From the NCBI GenBank assembly GCA_002707745.1, contig PANU01000034.1, positions 1-51,392 on the forward strand: a stretch of DNA of 51,392 nucleotides, written 5' to 3'. Shown here piece after piece: positions 14,143 through 22,782 of this stretch. Position numbers and translations under genes: made by a program. The DNA comes from Flavobacteriaceae bacterium (GTDB lineage Bacteria > Bacteroidota > Bacteroidia > Flavobacteriales > Flavobacteriaceae). Position 1 is the first letter of the stretch, and every line of letters begins with the position of its first letter. The notes under the pieces were generated by a model. That model did not search any database. It was not told the origin of the DNA and was given only the letters and a program-made list of their open reading frames with translations.

Positions 14143-16758
14143 TTATTTGTTTTTTCTTACTACTGCACTGCGCTGTAACATTCGCTTCATTTCATTAAGC
14201 TTCATTAATGCTTCTACAGGAGTAAGTGTATCAATATCCAGATCTGAAATTTCATCACGGAGTTCTTCCAGCAATGGATCGTCCAGCTTAAAAAAACTAA
14301 GTTGCATTTCTTCTTCTGAAATCTTCTTCATCTTATCACTTAGTTCTTCACTAGAATGGCTTTTCTCCAGGCGTTTCAAAATTTTATTGGCACGCTCTAG
14401 TACAATTTTAGGCATACCTGCCATTTTTGCCACATGAATTCCGAAGCTGTGATGCGATCCCCCTGGCACCAGTTTCCGAAGAAACAATACAGTGTCTTTT
14501 AATTCTTTAACCGAAACATTGTAATTTTTAATCCTGCTGAAGGTTTCTGTCATTTCATTGAGCTCGTGGTAGTGCGTTGCAAATAGTGTCTTTGCTTTAC
14601 TGGGATGTTCATGCAGGTACTCGCTTATAGCCCAGGCAATAGAAATACCATCGTAGGTACTGGTACCACGACCAATTTCATCGAGCAAAATTAAACTACG
14701 CTCCGAAACATTGTTTAAAATACTCGCTGTTTCATTCATCTCTACCATAAACGTACTCTCGCCCATCGAAATATTATCGCTCGCACCAACCCGTGTAAAT
14801 ATTTTATCTACGCACCCCATTCGTACTGCGGTTGCTGGTACAAAACTCCCCATTTGCGCCAGTAATACAATGAGCGCTGTCTGTCTCAAAATAGCACTTT
14901 TACCACTCATATTGGGCCCTGTGATCATGATAAGTTGCTGGTTGTCTCTATCCAGAAATACATCGTTCGCTACAAAAGGGCTATCAGGTGGCAACTGTTG
15001 CTCTATTACCGGATGCCGTCCTTCTTCAATGTGCAGATCGAACGTATCATCCAGAACTGGTCTAACATAATTACATTCCTTAGCATGGGTAGCAAAAGAA
15101 GCTAAACAATCCAACTCTGCTACTAAAGCCGCAGTTTGCTGTACAGGAGCAATAAACTGAAGCATCCATTGCACCATTTTGGTAAAAAGTTCCTGTTCCA
15201 GAATCAGTATTTTCTCTTCAGCACCCAGGATTTTAGTTTCGTATTCTTTTAATTCTTCGGTAATATAACGTTCTGCACTTACCAGGGTTTGTTTACGTAT
15301 CCATGCTGCTGGCACCTTATCCTTATGTGTATTCCGTACCTCAATATAATACCCAAATACATTGTTGGAAGCTATTTTTAGAGACGTAATACCCGTACGC
15401 TCACTTTCTCTTTTAAGCATAGCATCCAGATAATCTTTTCCACCGGTTGCAATAGCACGTAGTTCATCTAGTGTTTCTGAAACTCCCGCTGTAATGGCAT
15501 TTCCTTTGCCAATAGCCACCGGGGATTCTTCAACAAGGGTTTCAGTTATTTTATTCCGAAGTAATTCGCAATCGTTTAGTTGTTCCCCTATAATTTGAAG
15601 GGACTCATTTTTAGACTGCATTGCTAATTTTTTCAACGGCACTACGGCTTCCATGGAGTTTTTTAACTGCACCACCTCCCGCGGATTAATTTTACCCGTA
15701 GCCGTTTTTGAAATAAGCCGCTCCAGATCGCCCATTTTTTTAATGTGGGTTTTTGCCTTTTCCAACAGTTGCGGGTGCTCCAGTAAAAAACTTACCACCT
15801 CATGCCGTCTGGTAATTTTTTCAGCATTTTTTAGCGGTAGTGCAAGCCAGCGCTTCAACATACGCCCTCCCATGGGAGAAATAGTTTTATCTAGCACATC
15901 CAGCAACGTCACCGCATTTTGTTGGGTGCTATGATACAACTCCAGATTACGAATGGTAAAGCGATCCATCCACACATAAGCGTCTTCAGCAATACGGGCA
16001 AGCTTGGTAATGTGTTTTAAGTTGCTGTGCTGTGTCTCGCCCAGATAGTGTAGTGCTGCACCACTTGCAATGGTTCCAGCTTGTAAATGAGCTACGCCAA
16101 ATCCTTTTAAGTTTTTTACATCGAAATGCTTTTCAAGTAATTCTGAAGTATAATCCTTCTGAAAAACCCAATCTTCCAGATAAAATGTATGAAACCCATC
16201 CCCAAATATTTCAGAAAATTGCTTGCGTTTTTGTTTGCTGAAAAGCACTTCACTCGGATTAAAATTTTGGAGCAATTTATCTATATATTCCGAAGACCCT
16301 TCCGCAGTTAAAAACTCTCCTGTGGAAACGTCTAAAAAAGAAACACCCAATGTTTCTTTTCCAAAATGTACTGCCGCCAAAAAATTGTTGCGCTTGCTTT
16401 GTAAAATATCGTCATTAAGGGCTACCCCTGGCGTTACTAATTCTGTAACCCCGCGTTTTACTATGGTTTTGGTTTTTTTAGGATCCTCCAGCTGGTCACA
16501 AATAGCCACACGACACCCTGCCATTACCAGTTTTGGCAAATAGGTATTCAAGCTATGATGCGGAAAACCTGCCAACGCTGTCTGGTCCCCCCCATTATTC
16601 CTGGAAGTAAGTGTAATGTTTAAAATTTTTGCTGCTTTTTCTGCATCACTGGCAAAAGTTTCGTAAAAATCGCCCACTCTAAATAGTAACAACGCATCAG
16701 GATACTTTGCCTTAATGGTATTGTACTGCTTCATTAACGGGGTAACTTTCTTGGCCAT
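14143..16758 (-). CDS. mutS: DNA mismatch repair protein MutS
   Basis: Recognises mispaired and looped bases in new DNA and calls in MutL. The 871-residue length is normal for bacterial MutS1. The mismatch-wedging motif Phe31-Tyr32-Glu33 lies in RVGDFYETF. Walker A (TGPNMSGKS) is near residues 613-621 and Walker B is in [16 protein letters not shown]. The ATPase His-loop [11 protein letters not shown] and the C-terminal helix-turn-helix region follow. All key residues are present. The gene is single. Upstream, on the opposite strand, lies a TPP riboswitch that points away from it. Confidence 0.97.
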   Translation of the reverse strand: MAKKVTPLMKQYNTIKAKYPDALLLFRVGDFYETFASDAEKAAKILNITLTSRNNGGDQTALAGFPHHSLNTYLPKLVMAGCRVAICDQLEDPKKTKTIVKRGVTELVTPGVALNDDILQSKRNNFLAAVHFGKETLGVSFLDVSTGEFLTAEGSSEYIDKLLQNFNPSEVLFSKQKRKQFSEIFGDGFHTFYLEDWVFQKDYTSELLEKHFDVKNLKGFGVAHLQAGTIASGAALHYLGETQHSNLKHITKLARIAEDAYVWMDRFTIRNLELYHSTQQNAVTLLDVLDKTISPMGGRMLKRWLALPLKNAEKITRRHEVVSFLLEHPQLLEKAKTHIKKMGDLERLISKTATGKINPREVVQLKNSMEAVVPLKKLAMQSKNESLQIIGEQLNDCELLRNKITETLVEESPVAIGKGNAITAGVSETLDELRAIATGGKDYLDAMLKRESERTGITSLKIASNNVFGYYIEVRNTHKDKVPAAWIRKQTLVSAERYITEELKEYETKILGAEEKILILEQELFTKMVQWMLQFIAPVQQTAALVAELDCLASFATHAKECNYVRPVLDDTFDLHIEEGRHPVIEQQLPPDSPFVANDVFLDRDNQQLIMITGPNMSGKSAILRQTALIVLLAQMGSFVPATAVRMGCVDKIFTRVGASDNISMGESTFMVEMNETASILNNVSERSLILLDEIGRGTSTYDGISIAWAISEYLHEHPSKAKTLFATHYHELNEMTETFSRIKNYNVSVKELKDTVLFLRKLVPGGSHHSFGIHVAKMAGMPKIVLERANKILKRLEKSHSSEELSDKMKKISEEEMQLSFFKLDDPLLEELRDEISDLDIDTLTPVEALMKLNEMKRMLQRSAVVRKNK

Positions 16759-16934
16759 TGGAATGTTATAAATTAGACCTATAAAAATACAGAAATCTTA
16801 TCCTAAACTGAAATTTCTTAAGAACGAAGTTGTCGGGTTTTATTAACAAACCTATAAAATTGAAGATTAGAGGTTTAAAAGTTAAAACCTTGTGAATGTT
16901 TTTCTTATATCCAGAAGTTTTTCTAAATTTATAG

Positions 16935-17019
16935 TATTGTATTGGGGTGCTCACTAAACTATAGCTGAAAATACACCCATTGAACTTCGCGAGATAATGC
17001 TCACTGAAGGAATACAATA
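16935..17019 (+). ncRNA. TPP riboswitch aptamer, orphan copy 1
   Basis: The order of elements is that of the THI element: closing stem P1 (TATTGTATT at 16935-16943 with AATACAATA at 17011-17019), GGGGTGCT, a short P3 arm, GCTGAAA, ACCCATTGAAC, CTTC/GAAG (P4), and ATAATG flanked by GAG and CTC (P5). The pyrimidine-pocket motif is GCTGAAA instead of the consensus GCTGAGA, so ligand binding may be weakened. It is followed at once by an intrinsic terminator and then by the 3' end of the HPP gene, which lies on the other strand. No sense gene follows, so it is an orphan or an antisense leader. Confidence 0.85.
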
Positions 17020-17020
17020 T

Positions 17021-17064
17021 CAAAGGGAACACAGCCTTATAAAGCTTGTTCCCTTTGTTTTTTT
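17021..17064 (+). terminator. Terminator of riboswitch copy 1
   Basis: Arms CAAAGGGAACA (17021-17031) and TGTTCCCTTTG (17047-17057), with an additional AGC/GCT pairing towards the loop, then seven T. It is the expression platform of the riboswitch, or its simple end. Confidence 0.92.
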
Positions 17065-17084
17065 AAAGCCTGCCTTTCCTCTCT

Positions 17085-17711
17085 CTACTGTTTTTTCTTT
17101 AGCCCTTTACTTTTAAAAACTCTTGTCCAGTTGCTATTGGTTGGATACTTTCTGTGTTTGGTCATATTATTAAAAATTAGTGCCGTCACAAATAGAATAA
17201 GCGTTCCCGTTAAAACGGGTGAAATAACATAAAAATAACCCAAACTTCTTATTTTTTCCGTTCCAATTACCGCAATAAGCGCTGTTGCCCCACCTGGCGG
17301 ATGTAATGTTTTGGTAATTTGCATTGCAAGAATTGATGATGCAACGGCAAGTGGCGCTGTAATCCAAATAATATCTGGAAGAAATTTAAATACAGTAACT
17401 CCAATAACCCCAGAAATTATTTGTCCGCCTATAAAATTTCTGGGTTGTGTTAATGGGCTTTGAATCGCGGCAAAAATTAAAACACTGGATGCTCCAAACG
17501 ACCCAATTAAAAGTATGTTTTCCAATTTGGGCAAGTACAACGATTGGACAAATGCAATTACACCTATACCAACAAATGCACCAATAAAAGACCAGAATTG
17601 CTCTCTAAAGTCTATTAATGTTTCTTTATAGATTACATACCTCGAAATTCTTGCGTTTCTTTTAATCTTTTGACGTATTCTTTTCTTTTTTTGTTTTCCA
17701 GCTTCGCTCAC
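17085..17711 (-). CDS. HPP family integral membrane protein
   Basis: A 208-residue inner-membrane protein with a Lys/Arg-rich N-terminus (about 25 residues), then four to five hydrophobic helices. The signature LHPPGGATALIAV, which gives the family its name, is near the middle, preceded by IQSPLTQPRNFIGGQ. Plant and cyanobacterial relatives have been linked to nitrite transport; the substrate here is unknown. The start is GTG at 17711, as no in-frame ATG lies nearby. A -7 element is present upstream at 17744-17751. A TPP riboswitch on the opposite strand ends 21 bases past the stop and points into this gene. Confidence 0.88.
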   Translation of the reverse strand: MSEAGKQKKKRIRQKIKRNARISRYVIYKETLIDFREQFWSFIGAFVGIGVIAFVQSLYLPKLENILLIGSFGASSVLIFAAIQSPLTQPRNFIGGQIISGVIGVTVFKFLPDIIWITAPLAVASSILAMQITKTLHPPGGATALIAVIGTEKIRSLGYFYVISPVLTGTLILFVTALIFNNMTKHRKYPTNSNWTRVFKSKGLKKKQ

Positions 17712-17743
17712 GTATGTACATACATTTATGTTCCTCTAAGTTA

Positions 17744-17751
17744 CAAAAGTA
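17744..17751 (-). promoter_or_regulatory. -7 promoter element of the HPP gene
   Basis: Read on the - strand this is TACTTTTG, a full match to TAnnTTTG, 33 bases before the GTG start. It shows that the HPP gene has its own promoter apart from the PLP-enzyme gene upstream. Confidence 0.65.
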
Positions 17752-17845
17752 TAGGTTTCATCTACCTTCTCTTATAAGTAAGAAAGAACAGATATACTAT
17801 GTAGATTACTCTATTTAAAAAATTGGACCACCCCAAAACACTTCC

Positions 17846-19690
17846 CTATATAGTTTCTGCAAATTTTAGAAATACTTTTTTATGCAGTTCAAGATCCAAA
17901 TCTGGAGAAAGGGAGGCTCGTACAATATAATCTTTGTCACCTTCTTTAGTAGTTCCCTGTGTAGAAGTAGCAGGAATGGTCCAATACGAACCTTTTAATT
18001 GCCCATAACTTACACAAAACTTACATTCATAAGGTATTTCAGTAATCATTAAATTAATTAGTTTAAGATTTAACGCTCTTTTATACACTTCTTTTTCTTC
18101 AGGAGTAGTTCCTTTGGAGGGGAGGTCCAATGAAAAAACTGAAGGCGTAAACCCTTGTTGTGCCAATTCTTCGGAAACAAAATTTAGCTTCGCAGCTGGC
18201 AGTACCTTCTTTATAAAAGTCACAAATTCAAGTGTGTTTTTATATGCTGCTGCTATTCTTTGATTCATAGAAGGCAACTGGGTGGCTAGTATTTCATATT
18301 GGAGTGCCGTAGCTTCATTATCACAAAGATGTAGGTGTGTGGCAATCTTTTCTAAAAGAGTTTCAGCTTTTTTATTTGCAACACAATACCCTGCAGTGCA
18401 TTTTCCGCCACTTGGAAATTTGGAACCACTGGCATAAGAGATAGCTTTTACGGTGGAAAGCACCTCCCCTTCTCCTAAAAAGGCTACGTTTGGACAAAAG
18501 GTTTGATCTAAAATAAAAACAGGAGCTATAGCAATTTCGCCTGTTGCTGTGGTACGACTGGTACTTAAAACAGCTTTTAGTTTTTTTAGATCTGGTACCT
18601 CAACCCTTGGGTTTGTTGGAATCTCCGCAATTATGTATGGAATGGCATCTTGTTTTGCAATGTCATTTAAAACGCGGTCTATACTTTGAACCATATCATT
18701 CTTACCGTCCACAGGCAAATCTACAATCGCAACTGTATCAAGACAAGCTGCTACCCGCCTTGCCTGATCGTTTGTCCCGCCATAGCAATTGGGAGGAACA
18801 ATAAACTTAATAGCTTTCCCTGGATGATTTTCCTGTGCATCATGAATAAGCCCCATCATAATAGCGTACTGGATTGACAGCCCACTTGATCCCACGAGAG
18901 GAGTTGCAGTTGTACCGGTAATATTCTTAATTAATTTTAGTACAGCTTGTTTGTTGGTTTTAACACTCGTTTTTTTCCTGCTTGTCACTGCTTGCTCCAC
19001 TAGCAATTGTAAAGCGGCATAACAATTAGAGGGGGTCATGGCGATAGTCTCTCTTCTCCGCACGTGTTGTATTTCTGAAATATAAGCTTCATTTTTTAAG
19101 CTGTTCACAGTTAAAATACTTCCCAGAGAAGGATAGATAGCAACAGAAAAATCTATTGCCGAAGTAAGCGTCTCTGCTTTAATTTCTGCTTGTTGTGAAA
19201 TAAAAATTGTGCTTCCGTCAAATGAAGAAACTGCTGCTGCATTTTCAACTTTTTTTAATTCGAAATTATAGCCATAAACTTTTTTAATTATTTCAGCATT
19301 AAAACAATCTGGAAGCTCACCAGTATACGTAATCCGGGTGTTTTTATTAAGTAGTAGGTTTTTTCGCAAAACAGCCAAAACAGGGATTGTTACGGAAGAA
19401 AAACTAATTACATTTTCTGCTTTTAATGCTTGCAATTTAGCAATCCCCCACTCCAGCACACAGGACAAAGGATGCCCCAGACGAATGTAGTCATAAGCCG
19501 TAGGTAATTTTTTTAAAGCATCAGGGGAAGCATTATTGTTGTTGAATAAAATTTCAAATTGTTCAAGAAATTGGGTTTTTGCCAGTTCTTCATTATAAAT
19601 ATCCAGCCGGTGTGTTGTTATTTCTATCCAGCCTATTGGCATATTTTCTAATACATCTTTAATAAAGTTTAGGACCTTGGTTTGCTTCAT
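17846..19690 (-). CDS. Long-form cystathionine gamma-synthase-like PLP protein
   Basis: A 614-residue protein. Its C-terminal two-thirds follow the Cys/Met-metabolism PLP fold: EIPTNPRVEVPDL matches the family's SPTNP segment, FILDQTF holds the PLP-ring Asp, and SGSKFPSGGKCTAG carries the likely PLP Lys424. C-terminal YGQLKGSYW and YIVRASLS fit the substrate-arginine region. The roughly 230-residue N-terminal part is absent from ordinary 380-400-residue enzymes and recalls the long fungal type. A role in sulfur amino acid transfer is likely but unproven. Several standard motif residues are changed. The gene lies between two TPP riboswitches but is on the opposite strand from both. Confidence 0.72.
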   Translation of the reverse strand: MKQTKVLNFIKDVLENMPIGWIEITTHRLDIYNEELAKTQFLEQFEILFNNNNASPDALKKLPTAYDYIRLGHPLSCVLEWGIAKLQALKAENVISFSSVTIPVLAVLRKNLLLNKNTRITYTGELPDCFNAEIIKKVYGYNFELKKVENAAAVSSFDGSTIFISQQAEIKAETLTSAIDFSVAIYPSLGSILTVNSLKNEAYISEIQHVRRRETIAMTPSNCYAALQLLVEQAVTSRKKTSVKTNKQAVLKLIKNITGTTATPLVGSSGLSIQYAIMMGLIHDAQENHPGKAIKFIVPPNCYGGTNDQARRVAACLDTVAIVDLPVDGKNDMVQSIDRVLNDIAKQDAIPYIIAEIPTNPRVEVPDLKKLKAVLSTSRTTATGEIAIAPVFILDQTFCPNVAFLGEGEVLSTVKAISYASGSKFPSGGKCTAGYCVANKKAETLLEKIATHLHLCDNEATALQYEILATQLPSMNQRIAAAYKNTLEFVTFIKKVLPAAKLNFVSEELAQQGFTPSVFSLDLPSKGTTPEEKEVYKRALNLKLINLMITEIPYECKFCVSYGQLKGSYWTIPATSTQGTTKEGDKDYIVRASLSPDLDLELHKKVFLKFAETI

Positions 19691-19889
19691 AGATTTTTTA
19701 ATTTATCAGGTTGAGAATATACATTAAATAGCCCTATTTATAAATTGATTCCCACCTTTTTTACTGAAAAATTTTAAGTGTAAAGATGCCTGTTTTTAAT
19801 CCTGAAGTTACTGAATGACCTACAAAAAACAAACCGTTAAAATATTGCTAATAACTTGTTTATTTTCAATACGTTTCCTATATTTATAC

Positions 19890-19973
19890 TATTGTATTGG
19901 GGTGCTGAAATTTTATAGCTGAGAACATACCCATTGAACTTCGCGAGATAATGCCCCCTGAAGGAATACAATG
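19890..19973 (+). ncRNA. TPP riboswitch aptamer, orphan copy 2
   Basis: A second THI element, nearly identical to copy 1 in stems and core. P1 is TATTGTATT with AATACAATG, then GGGGTGCT, a P3 arm, the full consensus GCTGAGA, ACCCATTGAAC, P4 CTTC/GAAG, and ATAATG. Here the P5 arms read GAG and CCC, so one pair is lost compared with copy 1. It has its own terminator directly after it. The next sense gene, a SpoU methyltransferase 150 bases on, has a separate promoter right at its start, so this aptamer also has no obvious target. Confidence 0.87.
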
Positions 19974-19974
19974 T

Positions 19975-20015
19975 CAAAGGGAACACAGATGTAAAAATCT
20001 TGTTCCCTTTGCTTT
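19975..20015 (+). terminator. Terminator of riboswitch copy 2
   Basis: Identical main arms to copy 1 (CAAAGGGAACA at 19975-19985, TGTTCCCTTTG at 20001-20011). The inner pairing is AGAT/ATCT in place of AGC/GCT, a change on both sides that keeps the stem. The tail is CTTTTATT. Confidence 0.88.
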
Positions 20016-20152
20016 TATTACTTTTTTTGTTCCTGCTTCAAAATTGAATGAAAGTATAAAACACTAAGATTTAAAGAAAAGTTTAACAGCGTTTAAACCA
20101 CTTTAGCCGCATGATTTCTCCATAGTAAAAATAACTATTTCTATAAGGAACG

Positions 20153-20160
20153 TATCTTTG
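20153..20160 (+). promoter_or_regulatory. -7 element of the SpoU methyltransferase gene
   Basis: TATCTTTG, a full match to TAnnTTTG, only five bases before the ATG at 20166. Transcription would start at or next to the start codon, so the mRNA would be leaderless or nearly so. Confidence 0.65.
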
Positions 20161-20165
20161 CCTCC

Positions 20166-20711
20166 ATGAAACACCGTAAATTAAAAAACAGCGAACTGGA
20201 CAGGTTAAATCCTGAAGAATTTAAGAATTCAGAAAAAACCCCACTCATTATTATTCTTGACAACATAAGAAGCCTTAACAATATAGGCTCTGTTTTTAGA
20301 ACCGCAGATGCTTTTTTAATTCAGAAAATATATCTCTGTGGCATCACCGCGCAGCCACCCCATAAAGACATTCAAAAAACCGCCCTGGGCGCTACAGACA
20401 GTGTGCAGTGGGAATATGCAGAAAATACCAGTGACGTAATTACCAAACTCCAAAGTGAAGGTGTTTTTATAGCGGCTATAGAGCAGGCAGAAGCATCCAT
20501 CCCCCTGCAGGAGTTTTCGGTGCAAAAAGCACTTACCTACGCTGTTATCTTTGGAAATGAAGTAAAAGGCGTTCAACAAAAAGTAGTTTCAGCTAGCGAT
20601 GCTGTACTGGAAATCCCTCAATACGGAACAAAACATTCGTTGAATATTTCAGTAAGTTGTGGCGTGGTGGTCTGGGACTTTTTCTCAAAACTAAAAGCTT
20701 TAGAAAAATAA
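20166..20711 (+). CDS. TrmH/SpoU family RNA 2'-O-methyltransferase
   Basis: A 181-residue SPOUT-fold methyltransferase that uses S-adenosylmethionine to methylate a ribose in tRNA or rRNA. The three family motifs are present: LDNIRSLNNIGSVFRTADAF (motif 1 with the catalytic Arg), IFGNEVKGV (motif 2) and IPQYGTKHSLNISVSCGVVVWDF (motif 3, part of the knotted SAM site). The short length means it lacks the extra RNA-binding domain seen in RlmB-type proteins. The target nucleotide cannot be told from sequence. It is convergent with the folK-dNK gene. Confidence 0.92.
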   Translation: MKHRKLKNSELDRLNPEEFKNSEKTPLIIILDNIRSLNNIGSVFRTADAFLIQKIYLCGITAQPPHKDIQKTALGATDSVQWEYAENTSDVITKLQSEGVFIAAIEQAEASIPLQEFSVQKALTYAVIFGNEVKGVQQKVVSASDAVLEIPQYGTKHSLNISVSCGVVVWDFFSKLKALEK

Positions 20712-20768
20712 ATAAAGCAGTAAAAACATAGTAGAAAACTGAAACAAATAAAGCTGTGTTGTTTAACA

Positions 20769-21995
20769 CTATGACAATAATTGTTTTAAAACGGCCAAAT
20801 AATCCTTCCTGTTTTTTACAAAATCTATTTCTGAAACATCAATAATTTTTACTTTCTCCTGTGGCTGGGTTTTTATAAACTGTAAATAACCCTCATTAAT
20901 TTTATTGAGATATGCTGGAGCAATACCTTTTTCATACTTTCGGCCCCGCTTTTGAATATTCTCCAGCAACCTCTCGGTATTTTGATATAAATACACATAA
21001 ACATCCGGCTTGGGAAGCTCCTTATGCATTAAGTTGAAAAGCTTCTTGTACAGGTTAAATTCCTCAGCAGCCAACGTTACTTTAGCAAATATCAACGATT
21101 TATAAGCATCATAATCTGCTACCACACATTCCTTAAATAAATCGAATTGCTTAATATCTTCCAGCAATTGCTGGTAACGATCTGCCAGAAAAGACATTTC
21201 CAAGGGAAACGCATATCGGGACTGATCCTCATAAAACTTAGGTAAAAAAGGATTGTCCTTAAAGCGCTCCAAAATAAGCTTTGCATTAAAATCGGTTGCT
21301 ATTTTAGTAGCCAGACTGGTTTTTCCAGCGCCAATGTTCCCTTCAATGGCTATATAATTCAGTTTAGAAATATCGTAATCCTGCCTTGGGTTTCGCAACC
21401 ATTTAGATTGTTTTGTAATCGCACCACCGTCCTTGGTTTTTGCCAACAACTTTATCACGTTTTGTTGTAAAACAGGGTGCACCAATTGCGGATTTACTTC
21501 TGCCAGGGGTTGTAATACAAATGCTCGGCTGTGAAATCGGGGGTGTGGTATCTCCAGATTCTTCTCAGTGAAAATTTCAGTGTTATAAAGCACTATGTCT
21601 ATATCAATTACACGCGAAGCATAGCCAACGGTAGTTGTTTTTTGCTCTCTGCCTAATTGTTTTTCAATTTTTTGAGTAATCTTCAGGGTTTGCCTGGCTG
21701 TTAACGAAGAGCGTACCCAAAGTACACAATTTAAAAATGGATCGCCGTCAAAACCCAAAGCCGGAGTTTCGTATACCGAAGAAATTTTATGCAAGGTTCC
21801 TATTTCAGTAAAAATAGCATCTACAGCTTGCTGTAAATACTGAAACCGATTCCCCAGGTTACTTCCTAAAGAGAGGTATATGTTATTGTTGTGGTTAATA
21901 ATCTGAAATTTTGGTTTTAAGACGAAATTAAGGAAAACAAAGCGACTCTCTAGTATCTTTGTACTACAAACTAAAACTTTTGAAGCAGCTCCCAC
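20769..21995 (-). CDS. FolK-deoxynucleoside kinase fusion protein
   Basis: A two-domain protein. The N-terminal half is 6-hydroxymethyl-7,8-dihydropterin pyrophosphokinase of folate synthesis (YLSLGSNLGNR, DPFLNCV, RVIDIDIVLYN, IPHPRFHSRAFVLQPL). The C-terminal half is a deoxynucleoside kinase for nucleotide salvage, with P-loop IEGNIGAGKTS and the lid region around ENIQKRGRKYEKG. The start is uncertain: the frame opens with GTG at 21995, but that lies upstream of a promoter on the other strand. No ATG, GTG or TTG occurs between it and the first FolK strand, only ATT codons near 21902. The fusion joins two pathways that both support DNA precursor supply. Confidence 0.9.
   Translation of the reverse strand: MGAASKVLVCSTKILESRFVFLNFVLKPKFQIINHNNNIYLSLGSNLGNRFQYLQQAVDAIFTEIGTLHKISSVYETPALGFDGDPFLNCVLWVRSSLTARQTLKITQKIEKQLGREQKTTTVGYASRVIDIDIVLYNTEIFTEKNLEIPHPRFHSRAFVLQPLAEVNPQLVHPVLQQNVIKLLAKTKDGGAITKQSKWLRNPRQDYDISKLNYIAIEGNIGAGKTSLATKIATDFNAKLILERFKDNPFLPKFYEDQSRYAFPLEMSFLADRYQQLLEDIKQFDLFKECVVADYDAYKSLIFAKVTLAAEEFNLYKKLFNLMHKELPKPDVYVYLYQNTERLLENIQKRGRKYEKGIAPAYLNKINEGYLQFIKTQPQEKVKIIDVSEIDFVKNRKDYLAVLKQLLS
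21954..21961 (+). promoter_or_regulatory. -7 element of the queuosine-precursor transporter gene
   Basis: TATCTTTG, a full match to TAnnTTTG. It implies a transcript start near 21965, which rules out the TTG at 21959 as start codon and favours TTG at 21980 or 22007. Confidence 0.6.
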
Positions 21996-22687
21996 TCAAA
22001 GACATTTTGTTAGCGCAACGTATCTATTTTATTTTGGGAGCGTTGTTTATTGCGGCACTGGTAGTAGGAAACTTAATATTTCAGAAGTTTTTTACCTGGG
22101 ATTTATTCGGTTTGTATACGTTTGAAATTTCTGTAGGGATATTACCCTACCCCATTACTTTTTTAATTACCGATATTATTAGTGAAGTATACGGCAAGAA
22201 AAAAGCAAACCAGGTAGTAACAGCAGGAATCTTTGCTTCTTTTTTTTCTCTGGGTATTGTATACATAGCAGATCTTGTTCCTGCAACCCCCTGGAGTCCC
22301 GTAGACGACAGTTTGTTCAGTACCGTATTTGGCGCAACTGCCATCGCGGTTTTTGCATCCATGACAGCCTACTTACTGGCACAATATATAGACATACAGA
22401 TATTTCACTTCTGGAAACGTCTAACCCGCGGAAAACACCTGTGGTTGCGTAATAATTTTTCTACATTTCTTTCACAATTTGTAGATACATTTACGGTGCT
22501 GCTGTTGCTATGTGCTTTTAAAAAAATTGAATGGTCCTTATTTGGCGCACTATTGTTTAGTGGTTTTCTTTTTAAGGTTTTAGTGGCAGTGTTAGACACC
22601 CCACTGCTGTATGTAAGTGTGTATGCGCTTCGGAAAAAATTTGGATTGGGAATTGGAGAAGAATTAAAGCTACAACGCGAAGTATAA
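21980..22687 (+). CDS. Queuosine precursor transporter (YhhQ type)
   Basis: An inner-membrane protein of about 235 residues with six hydrophobic helices, of the VUT/YhhQ family that imports 7-cyano-7-deazaguanine or a related base for tRNA queuosine. Visible family patterns are ALVVGNLIFQKFF in helix 1, LPYPITFLITDIISEVYGKKKANQVV, and SQFVDTFTVLLLLCAF with DTPLLYVSVYAL near the end. The start is uncertain because there is no ATG. TTG at 21980 is used here, since the -7 element at 21954-21961 places the transcript start after the earlier TTG. The gene is divergent from and close to folK-dNK. Confidence 0.88.
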   Translation: MKQLPLKDILLAQRIYFILGALFIAALVVGNLIFQKFFTWDLFGLYTFEISVGILPYPITFLITDIISEVYGKKKANQVVTAGIFASFFSLGIVYIADLVPATPWSPVDDSLFSTVFGATAIAVFASMTAYLLAQYIDIQIFHFWKRLTRGKHLWLRNNFSTFLSQFVDTFTVLLLLCAFKKIEWSLFGALLFSGFLFKVLVAVLDTPLLYVSVYALRKKFGLGIGEELKLQREV

Positions 22688-22782
22688 AAAAAATAAATTG
22701 ACAAGAAACATAAGCAAAGAGAAATCGTTATGTAATCCACACAGTACACCCTCTCTTTTCTTACGTACAAAAATAGTTAAAG

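Noticed and set aside
16766-17032. An 88-residue frame on the - strand upstream of mutS
   Set aside because: It lies opposite the TPP riboswitch and terminator, whose conserved elements explain the sequence. The protein shows no recognisable pattern.
16935-20015. Composite transposon bounded by the two direct repeats
   Set aside because: There is no transposase, no terminal inverted repeat and no visible target duplication. The repeats are riboswitches with terminators, so only duplication can be stated.
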